DNA of 64,000 nucleotides from Chloracidobacterium sp. Its GTDB lineage: Bacteria; Acidobacteriota; Blastocatellia; Pyrinomonadales; Pyrinomonadaceae. A program made the translations under genes and the position numbers. The stretch is from the NCBI GenBank assembly GCA_016720705.1, contig JADKKB010000007.1:620001-684000 (forward strand), read 5' to 3'. The notes under the pieces were generated by a model. The model was not told the origin of the DNA. It did no database searches and saw only the letters and a program-made list of their open reading frames with translations. Below are positions 1 through 8,343 of the stretch, one piece after another (the first letter of the stretch is position 1; each line of letters begins with the position of its first letter).

Positions 1-190
1 TATCTTCGTTTGGCGGTTCCGTTTGTTTTGCAAGGCCGGATTTTGTCTTTTGGTATCCGCCGCCAACGCCCAGATTGCCGTGGGTTGTGCCAACGCCTAT
101 AACGAGTCCCGAACTAGAGCCCGATTTGTGAGCCATGTCGAAGGACTGCGTGTCGTCTGAGGAGCATTTGGGGCAATTAGTAGATTGCAT
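1..190 (-). CDS. Partial small protein with an N-terminal zinc-ribbon-like CxxC knuckle
   Basis: The gene starts at an ATG on the minus strand at 188-190 and runs off the left edge of the window, so only about 63 residues are visible. The first ten residues contain a CPKC knuckle, as in half of a zinc ribbon. The following stretch is rich in Gly, Ser and Thr and has no membrane segment. The second Cys pair expected of a full zinc ribbon would lie beyond the edge. I do not recognise a specific family and propose no function. The start is supported by the open frame and by the CxxC motif lying directly behind the Met. Confidence 0.5.
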   Translation of the reverse strand, partial: MQSTNCPKCSSDDTQSFDMAHKSGSSSGLVIGVGTTHGNLGVGGGYQKTKSGLAKQTEPPNED

Positions 191-830
191 AAAATCTTAT
201 TTTTTTGGAAAGATGTTTGTTTTTGCCTTGCTGTTATGAAACAGAATGGAAATTGAGAATTAGGCTAAAGTCTGGTAGGTTGGTCTTAGTTTAACTGATG
301 CTCAACTGTGGAATAGGCACGACTTAATGTTGTTCGCTGTGGAGATTCGATTTACTCCACTTGAGAAGCATTAAACTACTCCTAGTATAAGATTAAATAG
401 TCTTAGTTGCAAGCATTTTCTACTAACGGCCTATGGCCATCGGAGGATCACTCTGATGGGTCGGGCTTCGCTCGAAAAACCAGCCAAACTCGCTGAAAAG
501 CTCACAGAGATTCGGCATCGCAGGGAAATTGGGGTCACAATTGCGATATTGCGATTCTCTGTTCGGATTCATACTTCTCGATCGTGTGAGCGAAGCTGAT
601 TGCCGTGTCGATGCAGTGATACGGTGCAGGATTTCGATACTAGGATCTTTCATTAAACTTCTCCGGACATTGACCTTCTACTTCGATGCGATTGAGCGAA
701 AGCGTGATGTCTTTTGGCCCGTACGCCGTCCGTGGGATTTGGCGAGGCGGCGACAGCGTCATTTTGTACCTGTTGCCGGTCGGTGTCAATCGATTTGTTC
801 GCGGTGGGAAATGTCACTCATTTTTCTTAG
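191..830. other. Gene-poor stretch upstream of the IS30 element
   Basis: The first part, to about 420, is AT-rich and probably holds the promoter of the leftward zinc-knuckle gene. Between 423 and 830 there are short overlapping open frames on both strands, the longest 76 codons on the minus strand. None has a recognisable motif, a convincing ribosome binding site or a credible composition. It may be the remnant of a gene interrupted by the adjacent insertion sequence, but I cannot show that. Confidence 0.4.
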
Positions 831-1887
831 ATTCAAGTGATAAGTGCAACAAAATGGTTGTTAGGGACCTCGTTGGGTGTTCGGAAGCCGAGGCACTTAC
901 GAGGACGGTTATTAAGACGTTGGTTGACGAGAGTGATGTGGTCGTCTGAGAGTAAAGAGAAATCGGTTTTTTGGGGATGTACTGCCTGACAAGGCCATTT
1001 GTGTTTTCATTAGTGCCTCTTTGCCAGGAGGAGTACGGATCGGCGAAGAAGAAGTCGGCATCCAGACGCCGGGCGATGGATTCGTGGCGGCGAAACTCGA
1101 AACCGTTATCGGAAGTGATCGTCAAGACCTTGTCCTTTAGCGGCATGAGCATCTGACACGCGGCCTCGGCCAAGGTGTCGGGCGATCTGTCGGCAAGCTT
1201 CTGCAGTAGGCAGAAACGGGATCGTCTCTCGACGAGCGAGATGATCGACCCGCTTTGCCGCCGGCCGATGATGGTATCGGCTTCCCAGTCGCCGAACCGC
1301 GACCGTGTCTCGACGATCTCGGGTCGCGTCGCGATCGGCCGCCGTGTGTCCCAACCCCCGCGTTTGTAATACTTATGGTTCCGCTTGCGGTATTTGTGGT
1401 ACCGCCTCAGGCAAGTGTAGAGATCTCCGCCTTCCCGTTTGTTTTGATAGACATAAAGATAGATAGTTTCGTGGCTCACCGACGGCAATCCTTCCAGCTT
1501 GAGCCGCCTCTGTATCTGCTCCGGCGCCCACTCGGTCCTCAGCAGCTTCTCGACCCTCGCCCACGTCGCCTCGTCGATCCGGTGCTTCCTCTTCCGCTGA
1601 TGTCTCTCTCTCGTCATCATTATCGACGACGGTGCCCGATAACCTCGATGTGTGCTGTTTCGCCTGATCTCGCGCGTGATCGTTGACTTGTCAACCTTCA
1701 ACTCTCTCGCGATATCGCTCTTCTTCATTCCGGTTCCTAGAGCAGCCCATATCTGGTATCTTTGCTCCTGGGTAAGTTGTCGATAGCTCATCTGATGCTC
1801 CTTTTGATTGCAGTTAAAAGATGCGTCAAATCTACTTCAACTTACCCTTCTCCCGCTAATTTCAAAAGTTGCACTTATTATATGAAT
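831..1887 (-). mobile_element. IS30-family insertion sequence with imperfect terminal inverted repeats
   Basis: The element is about 1057 bp and carries one IS30-type transposase gene on the minus strand. Terminal inverted repeats are visible at 831-850 and 1868-1887. They match at 17 of 20 positions, with an uninterrupted 11-bp core (ATAAGTGCAAC and its complement) on the inner side. Length and single-gene layout fit the IS30 family. I could not see a convincing 2-3 bp target duplication immediately outside these ends. An 8-bp word, ATTCAAGT, occurs at 831-838 and 1886-1893, but it overlaps the inverted repeats, so the exact ends are uncertain by a few bases. Confidence 0.8.
833..1791 (-). 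pseudogene. IS30-family transposase, frameshifted near the C-terminus
   Basis: The N-terminus has the IS30 helix-turn-helix (QLTQEQRYQIWAAL...KSDIARELKVDKSTITREI). It is followed by the DDE core: GDWEADTIIG carries the first Asp, TSDNGFEF the second, and NENTNGLVRQYIPKK the Glu region. Just after IPKK the frame is lost at a run of six T (967-972, plus strand). Restoring one base gives the typical IS30 ending, with NNRPRKCLGFRTP and a stop at 833-835 inside the terminal repeat. Without that base, translation continues out of frame to about 814. The original protein would be about 320 residues, normal for the family. It could be an inactive copy or a homopolymer sequencing error. Confidence 0.85.
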
Positions 1888-2407
1888 TCAAGTCGATGAG
1901 TGTTGCATCTATGCGACGTTACTGTATCGTTGCAATTTCTGATATAATATAATTTAACCAGTCAACGGATCTTTGAAAACTAAAGACTGATGAAACAAAC
2001 ACAGTAGTTACGGCATTCCTGAGCACATTTTGTAAAAAAGCCTGAGGGGAAGAAAATTAATTAGGGACACTTTGCGAGGTTAACTTATTTATTCAGAGCA
2101 TTTAGCCTGTCCCAAATTCGGCAAAACGTAAAATTAATTAGGGACACTTTTCGCCCGTAACGCACAGCAAACGCACAGCTTAGCGTCACAGAACGCGTAA
2201 CCCGACTGTTTCAAATTAAATTGAACTAATTTGGGACACTCAGTAGCGGAAATTTGATGTCGAAAAAAGGAAGTGCGGTTTGAGTTCGGGAAACTCAAAC
2301 CGCTAATTATCAGATAGGCTTTGCTGTAGGCCACGCGGAGATGTAGGCAAAAGGCAGTTTATTTATAGGCTGGCAATTGTGCTGACGAACAAACTTCTCC
2401 GCAGAGT
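1888..2407. other. Intergenic region with short dispersed repeats, no supported gene
   Basis: No open frame here has a recognisable motif. The region is AT-rich and contains a 21-bp perfect direct repeat (2053-2073 and 2130-2150) built around TTAGGGACAC. Related GGGACAC or TGTCCC words lie at about 2107-2113 (inverted) and 2231-2238. Such GGGACAC words may be remnants of palindromic elements mobilised by IS200-like transposases, but no transposase gene is visible here. Confidence 0.4.
2053..2150. repeat. Pair of 21-bp direct repeats (2053-2073, 2130-2150)
   Basis: The two copies are identical over 21 bases and begin 77 bp apart. Each carries the core TTAGGGACACTTT. An inverted partial copy (TGTCCC) lies between them, so the segment can form alternative hairpins. 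Function unknown. Confidence 0.6.
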
Positions 2408-2716
2408 TCAATTCGTCGGCACCGAACTTTTTGCCTTCGGGACTAGCCCGAGGCGGCGGGCCTCGCGTTCGATCACGCGGGCGTCGCTCTTAAGACTGTG
2501 TATCTCCTCTTGGAGCTGTAAATTTTCATCTGTGATGCTCTGTATCTTGGTAGAAAGCTGATCAAACTCGGTCCTCTCGCTCGTCATAGCCGAAAAAGCC
2601 CTGTAATTGACCGTCAAACACAGCATCACCGAGATCGAGATAACGATCGCAAACTGTAGCCAAATCCGATCCTTCGGAGTTTGTCGCAATTCGGTAGTTC
2701 TGTTTGGCTTTCTCAT
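2408..2716 (-). CDS. FtsB/DivIC-family septum formation protein
   Basis: This is a short bitopic membrane protein of about 102 residues. It has a basic cytoplasmic N-terminus, one transmembrane helix at roughly residues 20-38 (LQFAIVISISVMLCLTV), then an extracytoplasmic coiled coil (LSTKIQSITDENLQLQEEI) and a short conserved tail with EREARRLGLV. This layout is that of the FtsB/FtsL/DivIC family, which joins the divisome FtsQBL complex. I chose the ATG at 2716; a TTG at 2752 overlaps the stop codon of the preceding phosphohexomutase gene and could allow translational coupling. FtsL is the main alternative name. Confidence 0.8.
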   Translation of the reverse strand: MRKPNRTTELRQTPKDRIWLQFAIVISISVMLCLTVNYRAFSAMTSERTEFDQLSTKIQSITDENLQLQEEIHSLKSDARVIEREARRLGLVPKAKSSVPTN

Positions 2717-2748
2717 TTTCGATTTCGTCTCACTTACAGTTTTTGCGA

Positions 2749-4138
2749 TCAATTCATCAAATAGTCACGACCAAGTTTGAGCAATTGCTCGAGGTCATCG
2801 GCCGATTCGCTTTCGGCATAGATCCTGACCATCGGTTCGGTCCCGGAGGGGCGCATCAACATCCAGGCGTTGTTTTCGAATAGAAATTTGACACCGTCTA
2901 TCCTGTTTATCCTTTCAATTCGCCTGCCGGCGATCTCGACGGGTTCTTGAGCTAACTTTTCTTTCAGCTTTTCAGCGATGTCGGGCGTCAATTTGACCCC
3001 GATGCGGCCCGATTCGAGCCGACCGACCCGGCGATAAATATCCTCAAGCTGCTCGCCGAGACTTGCACCGCGTGCGGCGACCGCCTCGGCGGCCAAAAGA
3101 CAGGCTAAGATGCCGTCTTTTTCCGGATAATGTCCCCGGATCGACAGTCCGGCCGACTCCTCGCCGCCGAGGATGATCTCGTCTTTATTTATCAATTCGC
3201 CGATGTACTTAAATCCGACCGGCGTTTCGTAGAGTTCTATTCCACGCTCTTTGGCAATACGATCGACCAGATGCGATGTCGCTACGCTGCGTGCTACGCC
3301 TTGTTTCCAGCCGCGACTCTCCGCCAGATAGTCTGCCAAAAGAGCGACAAGCTGGTTGGGCTCAATGAATGTGCCGTCCGCATCGATCACGCCAAATCTG
3401 TCGCCGTCACCGTCGGTCGCAAGACCTAAAGTCGCCCCCCTTCGAAGTAACTGCGTGACGGAGTTCGTCAAGGTGTTCGCTGCCGGGCTCCGGTGCCTGG
3501 CCACCAAAGGTCACGTCACGCCAATCGTGTATGGTCTCGACGTCGAGCCCGCAATTTTTAAGTGCCGTATTTAAGTATCCACGGCCGGTGCCCCATAGCG
3601 GGTCATACACGAATCGCCCTTTGGCCGCAGCAATGACGTCAAATCTTATTTTGGTCGCCAGATCATCTAAATATGCCTGCCGCGGGTCAAACGTCTCGAT
3701 CGAACCGCCGGCGGCATCAGGCGTGGAAACCTTGGCATCGATTCCGGCTTCGATCTGCCCGGTGACCTCCGGCAATGCCGGAGCACCGTCACTGGTCGAA
3801 AACTTGATTCCCTGATATTCCGGCGGATTATGCGATGCCGTAAAGTTGATTCCGCCGGCCGCCCTTTGCGACCTGATCGCGTGCGATATCGTCGGCGTCG
3901 GCGTCGGCCCGGTGCATAAATGCACCTTAAATCCTTTGGCAACCGCGATCTCCGCGGCGACGTTGGAAAATGCCTCGCCCATAAATCGCGAATCGTGGCC
4001 GATGATAAGAGTCCGGTCGAGATCGGGCCTTGTTGTCAAATAACTGCAGATCGCTTCGGAAACGAGCCTCACATTGTCGAATGTGAACTCCTTAGCGATC
4101 ACTGCTCGCCAACCCGATGTACCGAAACGAATGGACAT
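2749..4138 (-). CDS. Phosphoglucomutase/phosphomannomutase family enzyme (one frameshift)
   Basis: This alpha-D-phosphohexomutase interconverts hexose 1- and 6-phosphates in the cytoplasm and supplies sugar nucleotides for envelope synthesis. All four active-site loops are present: the phosphoserine loop TASHNPPEY (Ser about 102), the metal loop DGDGDR, the sugar-binding loop GGEESAG, and the phosphate-binding loop RPSGTEP near the C-terminus. The frame breaks at a run of six C (3435-3440, plus strand). Removing one base joins HAVTSKGATLG to LATDGDGDR seamlessly and gives about 463 residues, normal for the family. ATG at 4138 is chosen over a TTG two codons upstream. The gene abuts the FtsB-like gene downstream. 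Substrate preference cannot be read from the sequence. Confidence 0.85.
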
Positions 4139-4825
4139 AACCAAAGATCGAATGAATTACAGAACTACATTTCTCGGCATCGCCGATTCGGCCTCGACCG
4201 CGACGTGCGGTCTAATATATAAATGCGTAAATGGCTTGAACCCAATATCCCTTGAAGTGTTTGAAAATTTAACACAGTACGTTAAGCGTGTAAAGCGCTT
4301 AGTTTCCCGATATATTATGAATCATTACAATAAGTTACGGATATATACTTAATGTGTGACATCACCAATGCGCTTAAATACGAACATTATATGAACATTT
4401 ACTTTAATGCAAGTCTAACGTGCCTTATTAAGGTTGTTTTGATCTAAACCGCTTGGATCGAGGCCCACACAAAGTCGCCCGTAAAGCGCCGGATTAAACG
4501 AAGGCTTTTACCGGCAGGACGTATAATGCTTATGTTTCGAGGGCGAAGTATGACCATTACCTATTATGTGTCATTTCGCATCGCCTTGATCGTATCACTC
4601 ACCGATGTATCGAACTGACACAGTATCGTGATTTAGGTCAGCTCGTTCTTGTATATGTAAGTGCTTGTAAACACTGATGTTATACCCCGTGCCGCTAAAA
4701 CGATAGTTTGGCACGTATTTTGCAATCACACACGCGATACAAGTTGTTGCTCGTCGAATCGTGTCTTGCTTGATTCAGACAGAGCACAGTTTAGATAAGA
4801 GCATTCTTAGTGGAGAAATATATAC
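4139..4825. other. Long AT-rich divergent intergenic region
   Basis: This 687-bp region separates the leftward phosphohexomutase gene from the rightward radical SAM gene, so it should hold both promoters. Small open frames at its left end overlap the start of the phosphohexomutase gene and show no motif. I found no clear riboswitch or operator. A GGAGA ribosome binding site at 4812-4816 precedes the radical SAM ATG at 4826. The length is notable in an otherwise compact region. Confidence 0.4.
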
Positions 4826-6866
4826 ATGAGACCTGTAAAGCATTTTGAAAAGGGCTTGACCTACGTAGCAAAGGGCGTTTTTAACGCCGTTAAGTCTGTA
4901 AACCAGTTTAAGCCGAATCCGTCTTTTACACCGAAGTGGTCAGACAAGCCGTTGCTTAAGTCCTGGCAGAAGACAAAGCCGACGCTCGGTTTTCCTCGCC
5001 AGACGGACAGTCTGTGTCCGAACTGTGTCATTGAGGCGCGCGAGGACATTCTTGCCGGAAAGCAGGATGTATCGCTTTTGGTCAATGAAAAGGTCGGTGA
5101 GATCAAGGCTCAGATCATTGAACGCGATGGGCAGGTCTGGATGATCAAGGATTGTCCGACCCACGGCCATTTCGAAGATATGATGGCCATCGACTCCAAG
5201 TTTCTGCAGCACATCGAATCGCTCTTCCCGGGCCGCGACATCGACGCCCACAATGACGAGAATCTGCACAATCACGGCACATCGTCGGTCAAGTACGGCC
5301 GCGGAGCCGTTTTGACGGTCGATCTGACCAATCGTTGCAATATGATGTGCGATCCGTGCTTTATGGACGCTAACCAGGTCGGTTTCGTCCACGAGCTCTC
5401 GATGGAAGACATCACCGAGATCCTCGACAATGCGATCCAGATCAAGCCGCGGCGTCAGATGTCGGTTCAGTATTCGGGCGGTGAGCCGACGTTGTCGCCT
5501 TACTTTTTGGATGCGATCCGATATGCACGTAAGGTCGGTTATAACTCGGTTCAGGCCGCGACAAACGGCATCGAGTTTGCTAAATCTAAAGATTTCTGCC
5601 GCGAAGCAGCCGATGCGGGACTTCGCTTTGTCTATCTGCAGTTCGACGGTATCGGCAACGACGCCAACTCACATCGCCAGATCGGCAACCTGTTTGACGT
5701 CAAACTTCGTGCGATCAACAACCTGCACGAAGCGGGCGTCGACATCATCCTCGTCACAACGCTGGTGAATGGCATTAATAATGACCAGGTCGGCACGATC
5801 ATCCGTTTTGCACTCGAGAATCCTAAGAAGATCTCATTCATCGCGTTTCAGCCGGTGTCATTCACGGGCCGCGACGAGCTGATCACGGAAAGCCGCCGTT
5901 TGCAGCAGCGTTACACGCTGGCTCACCTCGCACACGACGTGCAGGGATCAGGTCGGGATCACGGAACCGACGCGTGACTGGTTCCCCTTGAGCCTTATGG
6001 GAGCGTTTGCTGATTTTGCGGACGCCGTCCACGGGCCTGAGAGCGATTGGGGCCAGGTCAGTTGCGGTTGTCACCCGAATTGCGGCGTCGGCACTGCCGT
6101 GATGGTCAATAAGGAAACGAAAGAGATGGCACCGGTGCCGCAGTTCTTGAATATTCAAGGACTCGTCTCGGATATGCAGCACATCAGTGATACAAACCGC
6201 GGCAAGTGGTTTTCGAACATAATGATGGGCCTCGCACTCTTGAAAAACTACAATCCGTATGGTGCACCGCACAGCCTGACGCTTGGTGGCATCTTCAGGA
6301 AATTCGACAAATCGTTCGGACTTTCGGGCAAGGATTACGGCAAGGTCGGCCCGGACCGCACAATGGAAGACATCGAAAAGCGTCGTCAAGACCCTTGGAA
6401 CTTCCTGTTTATCGCCGGTATGTGGTTTCAGGATCTGTTCAACTACGATTTCCGCCGCACCGAAATGTGCATCATCCCGTACGGCACGCAAGAGGGCGAA
6501 ATTTCGTTCTGTGCTTATAACACGGGTATCGGCTGGAGAAATATCATCGAGCATATGCACCAGAATGCGACCGTCGCTCAGTGGTACAAGGATCAGGGAC
6601 GTCACGAAGTTTTTGCCCGCGGTAAGGAAGTCGATCTCGGCGACAAGTCGCACAACCTCGTGCTTAACGAAGTCGATCTCGCCCGTCCGAACAAGCCCGA
6701 AATGGAAGGCCCCAAGACCGCTGCCGAGGAAATGCAGATGATGCGTAAACTCTACAACGAAATGGTCATGGAGAAAGCCGGCATCAAGGGCGAAAGCCTC
6801 GTCCAGATCGGCGGCATCAAACGCGAAAAGAAGACGAAAGACAAAGAAATGGCAGTCGCTGAATAA
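4826..6866 (+). CDS. Radical SAM protein of the tetraether/membrane-spanning lipid synthase (Tes/MSS) type, one frameshift
   Basis: The N-terminal part has a rubredoxin-like metal site: CPNC at Cys64/Cys67 and CPTHG at Cys110. The radical SAM cluster motif CNMMCDPC (Cys171, 175, 178) follows, then the SAM-binding loop SGGEPTLS. The C-terminal half has a further Cys-rich knot, CGCHPNCG. This order matches the Tes family (archaeal MJ0619 type), which couples lipid tails by C-C bond formation and carries several [4Fe-4S] clusters plus a rubredoxin-like iron. Bacterial homologues have been linked to membrane-spanning diabolic acids. One extra G in 5944-5946 splits the gene; removing it gives DVQDQVGITEPTRDWFP and about 680 residues in all. 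The gene stands alone and ends at a strong terminator. The exact substrate is inferred, not shown. Confidence 0.75.
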
Positions 6867-6897
6867 CAGTAAGCTGTTAACAGTTGTCAGTAGTCAG

Positions 6898-6929
6898 AAA
6901 GGCCGTCGGAATTTCCGGCGGCCTTTTTC
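6898..6929 (+). terminator. Rho-independent terminator of the radical SAM gene
   Basis: A GC-rich stem (GGCCGtCGGAA pairing with TTCCGgCGGCC) is followed directly by a T5 tract about 32 bases after the radical SAM stop codon. Confidence 0.85.
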
Positions 6930-7042
6930 TATTCACTATTCACTATTCACGATTTACTAAATGGCGATCGGCGGGGCTTTTTGTTTGAAAAGGGTGATTG
7001 ATTCGACATTTCTTTTCTTATGGCACCTAGGCCGATCATGCA

Positions 7043-7666
7043 ATGGATAAACAATCTCAACAGAAGATAACCTTGACAATAGGAGCGAAGGCTCTCGACC
7101 GCCCCCATATGAACTCATGGCGGACGGACCTAGAAAAACTGGCACGAACAAATTGGCACGACTTAGTGGTCCTCAAATCCGTGATGGGGGAGCTCGATCA
7201 TCGCGACAGTAATAAAGCCATTCGCTTACGCGAAACAATCGAGGAACGGATCGAGGAACTAACAATCGACCAACCGTTTCGATGGCCAACGACCGACGGA
7301 GAACCCGGAAATAATCCGATCAGTCCTTTCGACGCCCCTGAAATTGGAATGCTTAAATTGCTGGGCTACACCGTTGGCAGAAATGGACTTTCGCGTTCAG
7401 GTCGAAGGAAGATACTAGACGATATTTATAGGATGAGATTGCCCATTCGTGTAAGCAACGAATATATGGACGAGTGGTCAGTGCCGAATGGTGGACGTCG
7501 ACTGCAGAAAATCGCCGAATCCATCGCCGCGTTCACACGAAACGCAAAACGCGACCGTCGCCAAGACAAGTTGTTGGCAATCGAGCACTGGGAAGCCGAT
7601 CTCGCTTATATGAAGAAGAGCTTCTATGATGGCAGTCGATGGTCTTTCGAATGGCCGACGACCTAG
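7043..7666 (+). CDS. Hypothetical protein, 207 residues, accessory-type
   Basis: The protein is highly charged and soluble, with no signal peptide or membrane helix. Its middle contains LLGYTVGRNGLSRSGRRKILDDIYRMRLP. Its C-terminal third (RRLQKIAESIAAFTRNAKRD...AIEHWEADLAYMKKSFYD) resembles C-terminal regions seen in hypothetical proteins encoded near helicases, nucleases and other accessory genes. I recognise the pattern but not a characterised family, so no function is assigned. ATG at 7043 is the first start in the frame. The gene is followed by a hairpin terminator and a decayed toxin-antitoxin pair. Confidence 0.65.
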   Translation: MDKQSQQKITLTIGAKALDRPHMNSWRTDLEKLARTNWHDLVVLKSVMGELDHRDSNKAIRLRETIEERIEELTIDQPFRWPTTDGEPGNNPISPFDAPEIGMLKLLGYTVGRNGLSRSGRRKILDDIYRMRLPIRVSNEYMDEWSVPNGGRRLQKIAESIAAFTRNAKRDRRQDKLLAIEHWEADLAYMKKSFYDGSRWSFEWPTT

Positions 7667-7753
7667 ATGCGATCAGTCTTGCTCAATGACGATAACCTCG
7701 GTGAGTCTGTCCCAAGCCCGTAGTCGGTGGTGAGACCGGGTGCAAAAAATCAG

Positions 7754-7788
7754 AAAGCCTCGTCGAGCGATCGGCGAGGCTTTTTGTT
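7754..7788 (+). terminator. Hairpin terminator; copy 1 of a 28-bp dispersed sequence
   Basis: The stem GCCTCG/CGAGGC encloses TCGAGCGATCGG and is followed by T5. It should terminate the upstream 207-residue gene. The same 28 bases (7756-7783) recur exactly at 15496-15523, behind the VapC toxin gene. Confidence 0.75.
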
Positions 7789-7832
7789 TGCTTGATGACA
7801 AATATCTTTGATTTGATGCGGATATGACTTAA

Positions 7833-8054
7833 AATCAGATCATCAACGATCCTGTCGTATCTATTTCGAAAGACGTGATGGGCGGCACGCCGGTATTCAC
7901 GGGAACTCGTGTGCCTATTCAGACGCTCATCGATTTTCTGACCGCAGGCGACACGATCAATGATTTTCTCGAAAGCATTCCGACGGTCAGCCGCGAACAG
8001 GTGATCACCTATCTCCGGCAATCAGAACTTCAGATGGAGAAGCTCGCTGCGTGA
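7833..8054 (+). pseudogene. DUF433-family antitoxin, start region broken by an in-frame stop
   Basis: The translated frame has the DUF433 core: GGTPVFTGTRVPIQTLIDF, GDTINDFLESIPTVSREQ, then a helical tail ending MEKLAA. DUF433 proteins are small antitoxins usually paired with PIN-like DUF5615 toxins. The likely original start (ATG at 7824) is separated from the body by an in-frame TAA at 7830-7832. The only downstream starts (GTG/ATG at about 7881) would remove the N-terminal strand. The stop codon overlaps the GTG start of the next gene, a normal coupled layout for the pair. The locus looks genuinely decayed, because the partner gene is truncated as well. Confidence 0.75.
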
Positions 8055-8164
8055 AGATCCTACTCGACGAATGCGTTGACCGTCGTTTTGGACGGGAATT
8101 GTCCGGCCACGACCTAAAAACGGTTCCACAAAACGGTTGGGCCGGGTTCTGTCGCCAACGGTGA
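8051..8164 (+). pseudogene. DUF5615-family PIN-like toxin, truncated
   Basis: The frame opens with the DUF5615 N-terminus (KILLDECVDRRFGRELSGHD...TVPQNGWAG). It includes the first acidic residues of the PIN-like active site but stops at 37 residues, whereas full proteins are roughly 110-120. The break coincides with the left end of a palindromic element at 8150, which supplies the last codons and the stop. No remnant of the 3' half is visible beyond the element, so the toxin is presumably inactive. GTG at 8051 overlaps the antitoxin stop. Confidence 0.75.
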
Positions 8165-8284
8165 CAAACAATCGCCGCGTCATTTGTGCGTCCCCTACAG
8201 GGACGGGTCCGTTCAACCAACCTAACCTAGGGTTCCCCCAAGCCTCAACCCTAGGCTTTATAATGTACGTCGCCGTTGGCGACA
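8150..8284. repeat. MITE-like palindromic element inserted in the DUF5615 gene
   Basis: The ends carry 12-bp perfect inverted repeats, TGTCGCCAACGG at 8150-8161 and its complement at 8273-8284. Inside lie smaller palindromes: TCCC-CTACA-GGGA-type near 8191-8203, and CCTAGGGTT/AACCCTAGG at about 8226-8234 and 8247-8255. There is no open frame. The layout suggests a short non-autonomous element or REP-like cluster moved in trans. Confidence 0.6.
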
Positions 8285-8343
8285 AGCCAGTACGCCCCAA
8301 CGATCCGCCTTGAAATTATTAAGTCTTGATCATGCCTTGGAAA

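Noticed and set aside
831..1893. 8-bp ATTCAAGT at both ends of the IS30 element as a target duplication
   Set aside because: The left copy is part of the 20-bp terminal inverted repeat and the right copy overlaps its other arm, so it is not a clean duplication.
5941..5990. Programmed frameshift in the radical SAM gene
   Set aside because: There is no slippery heptamer or downstream stem, and similar indels affect unrelated genes nearby. An error is more likely.
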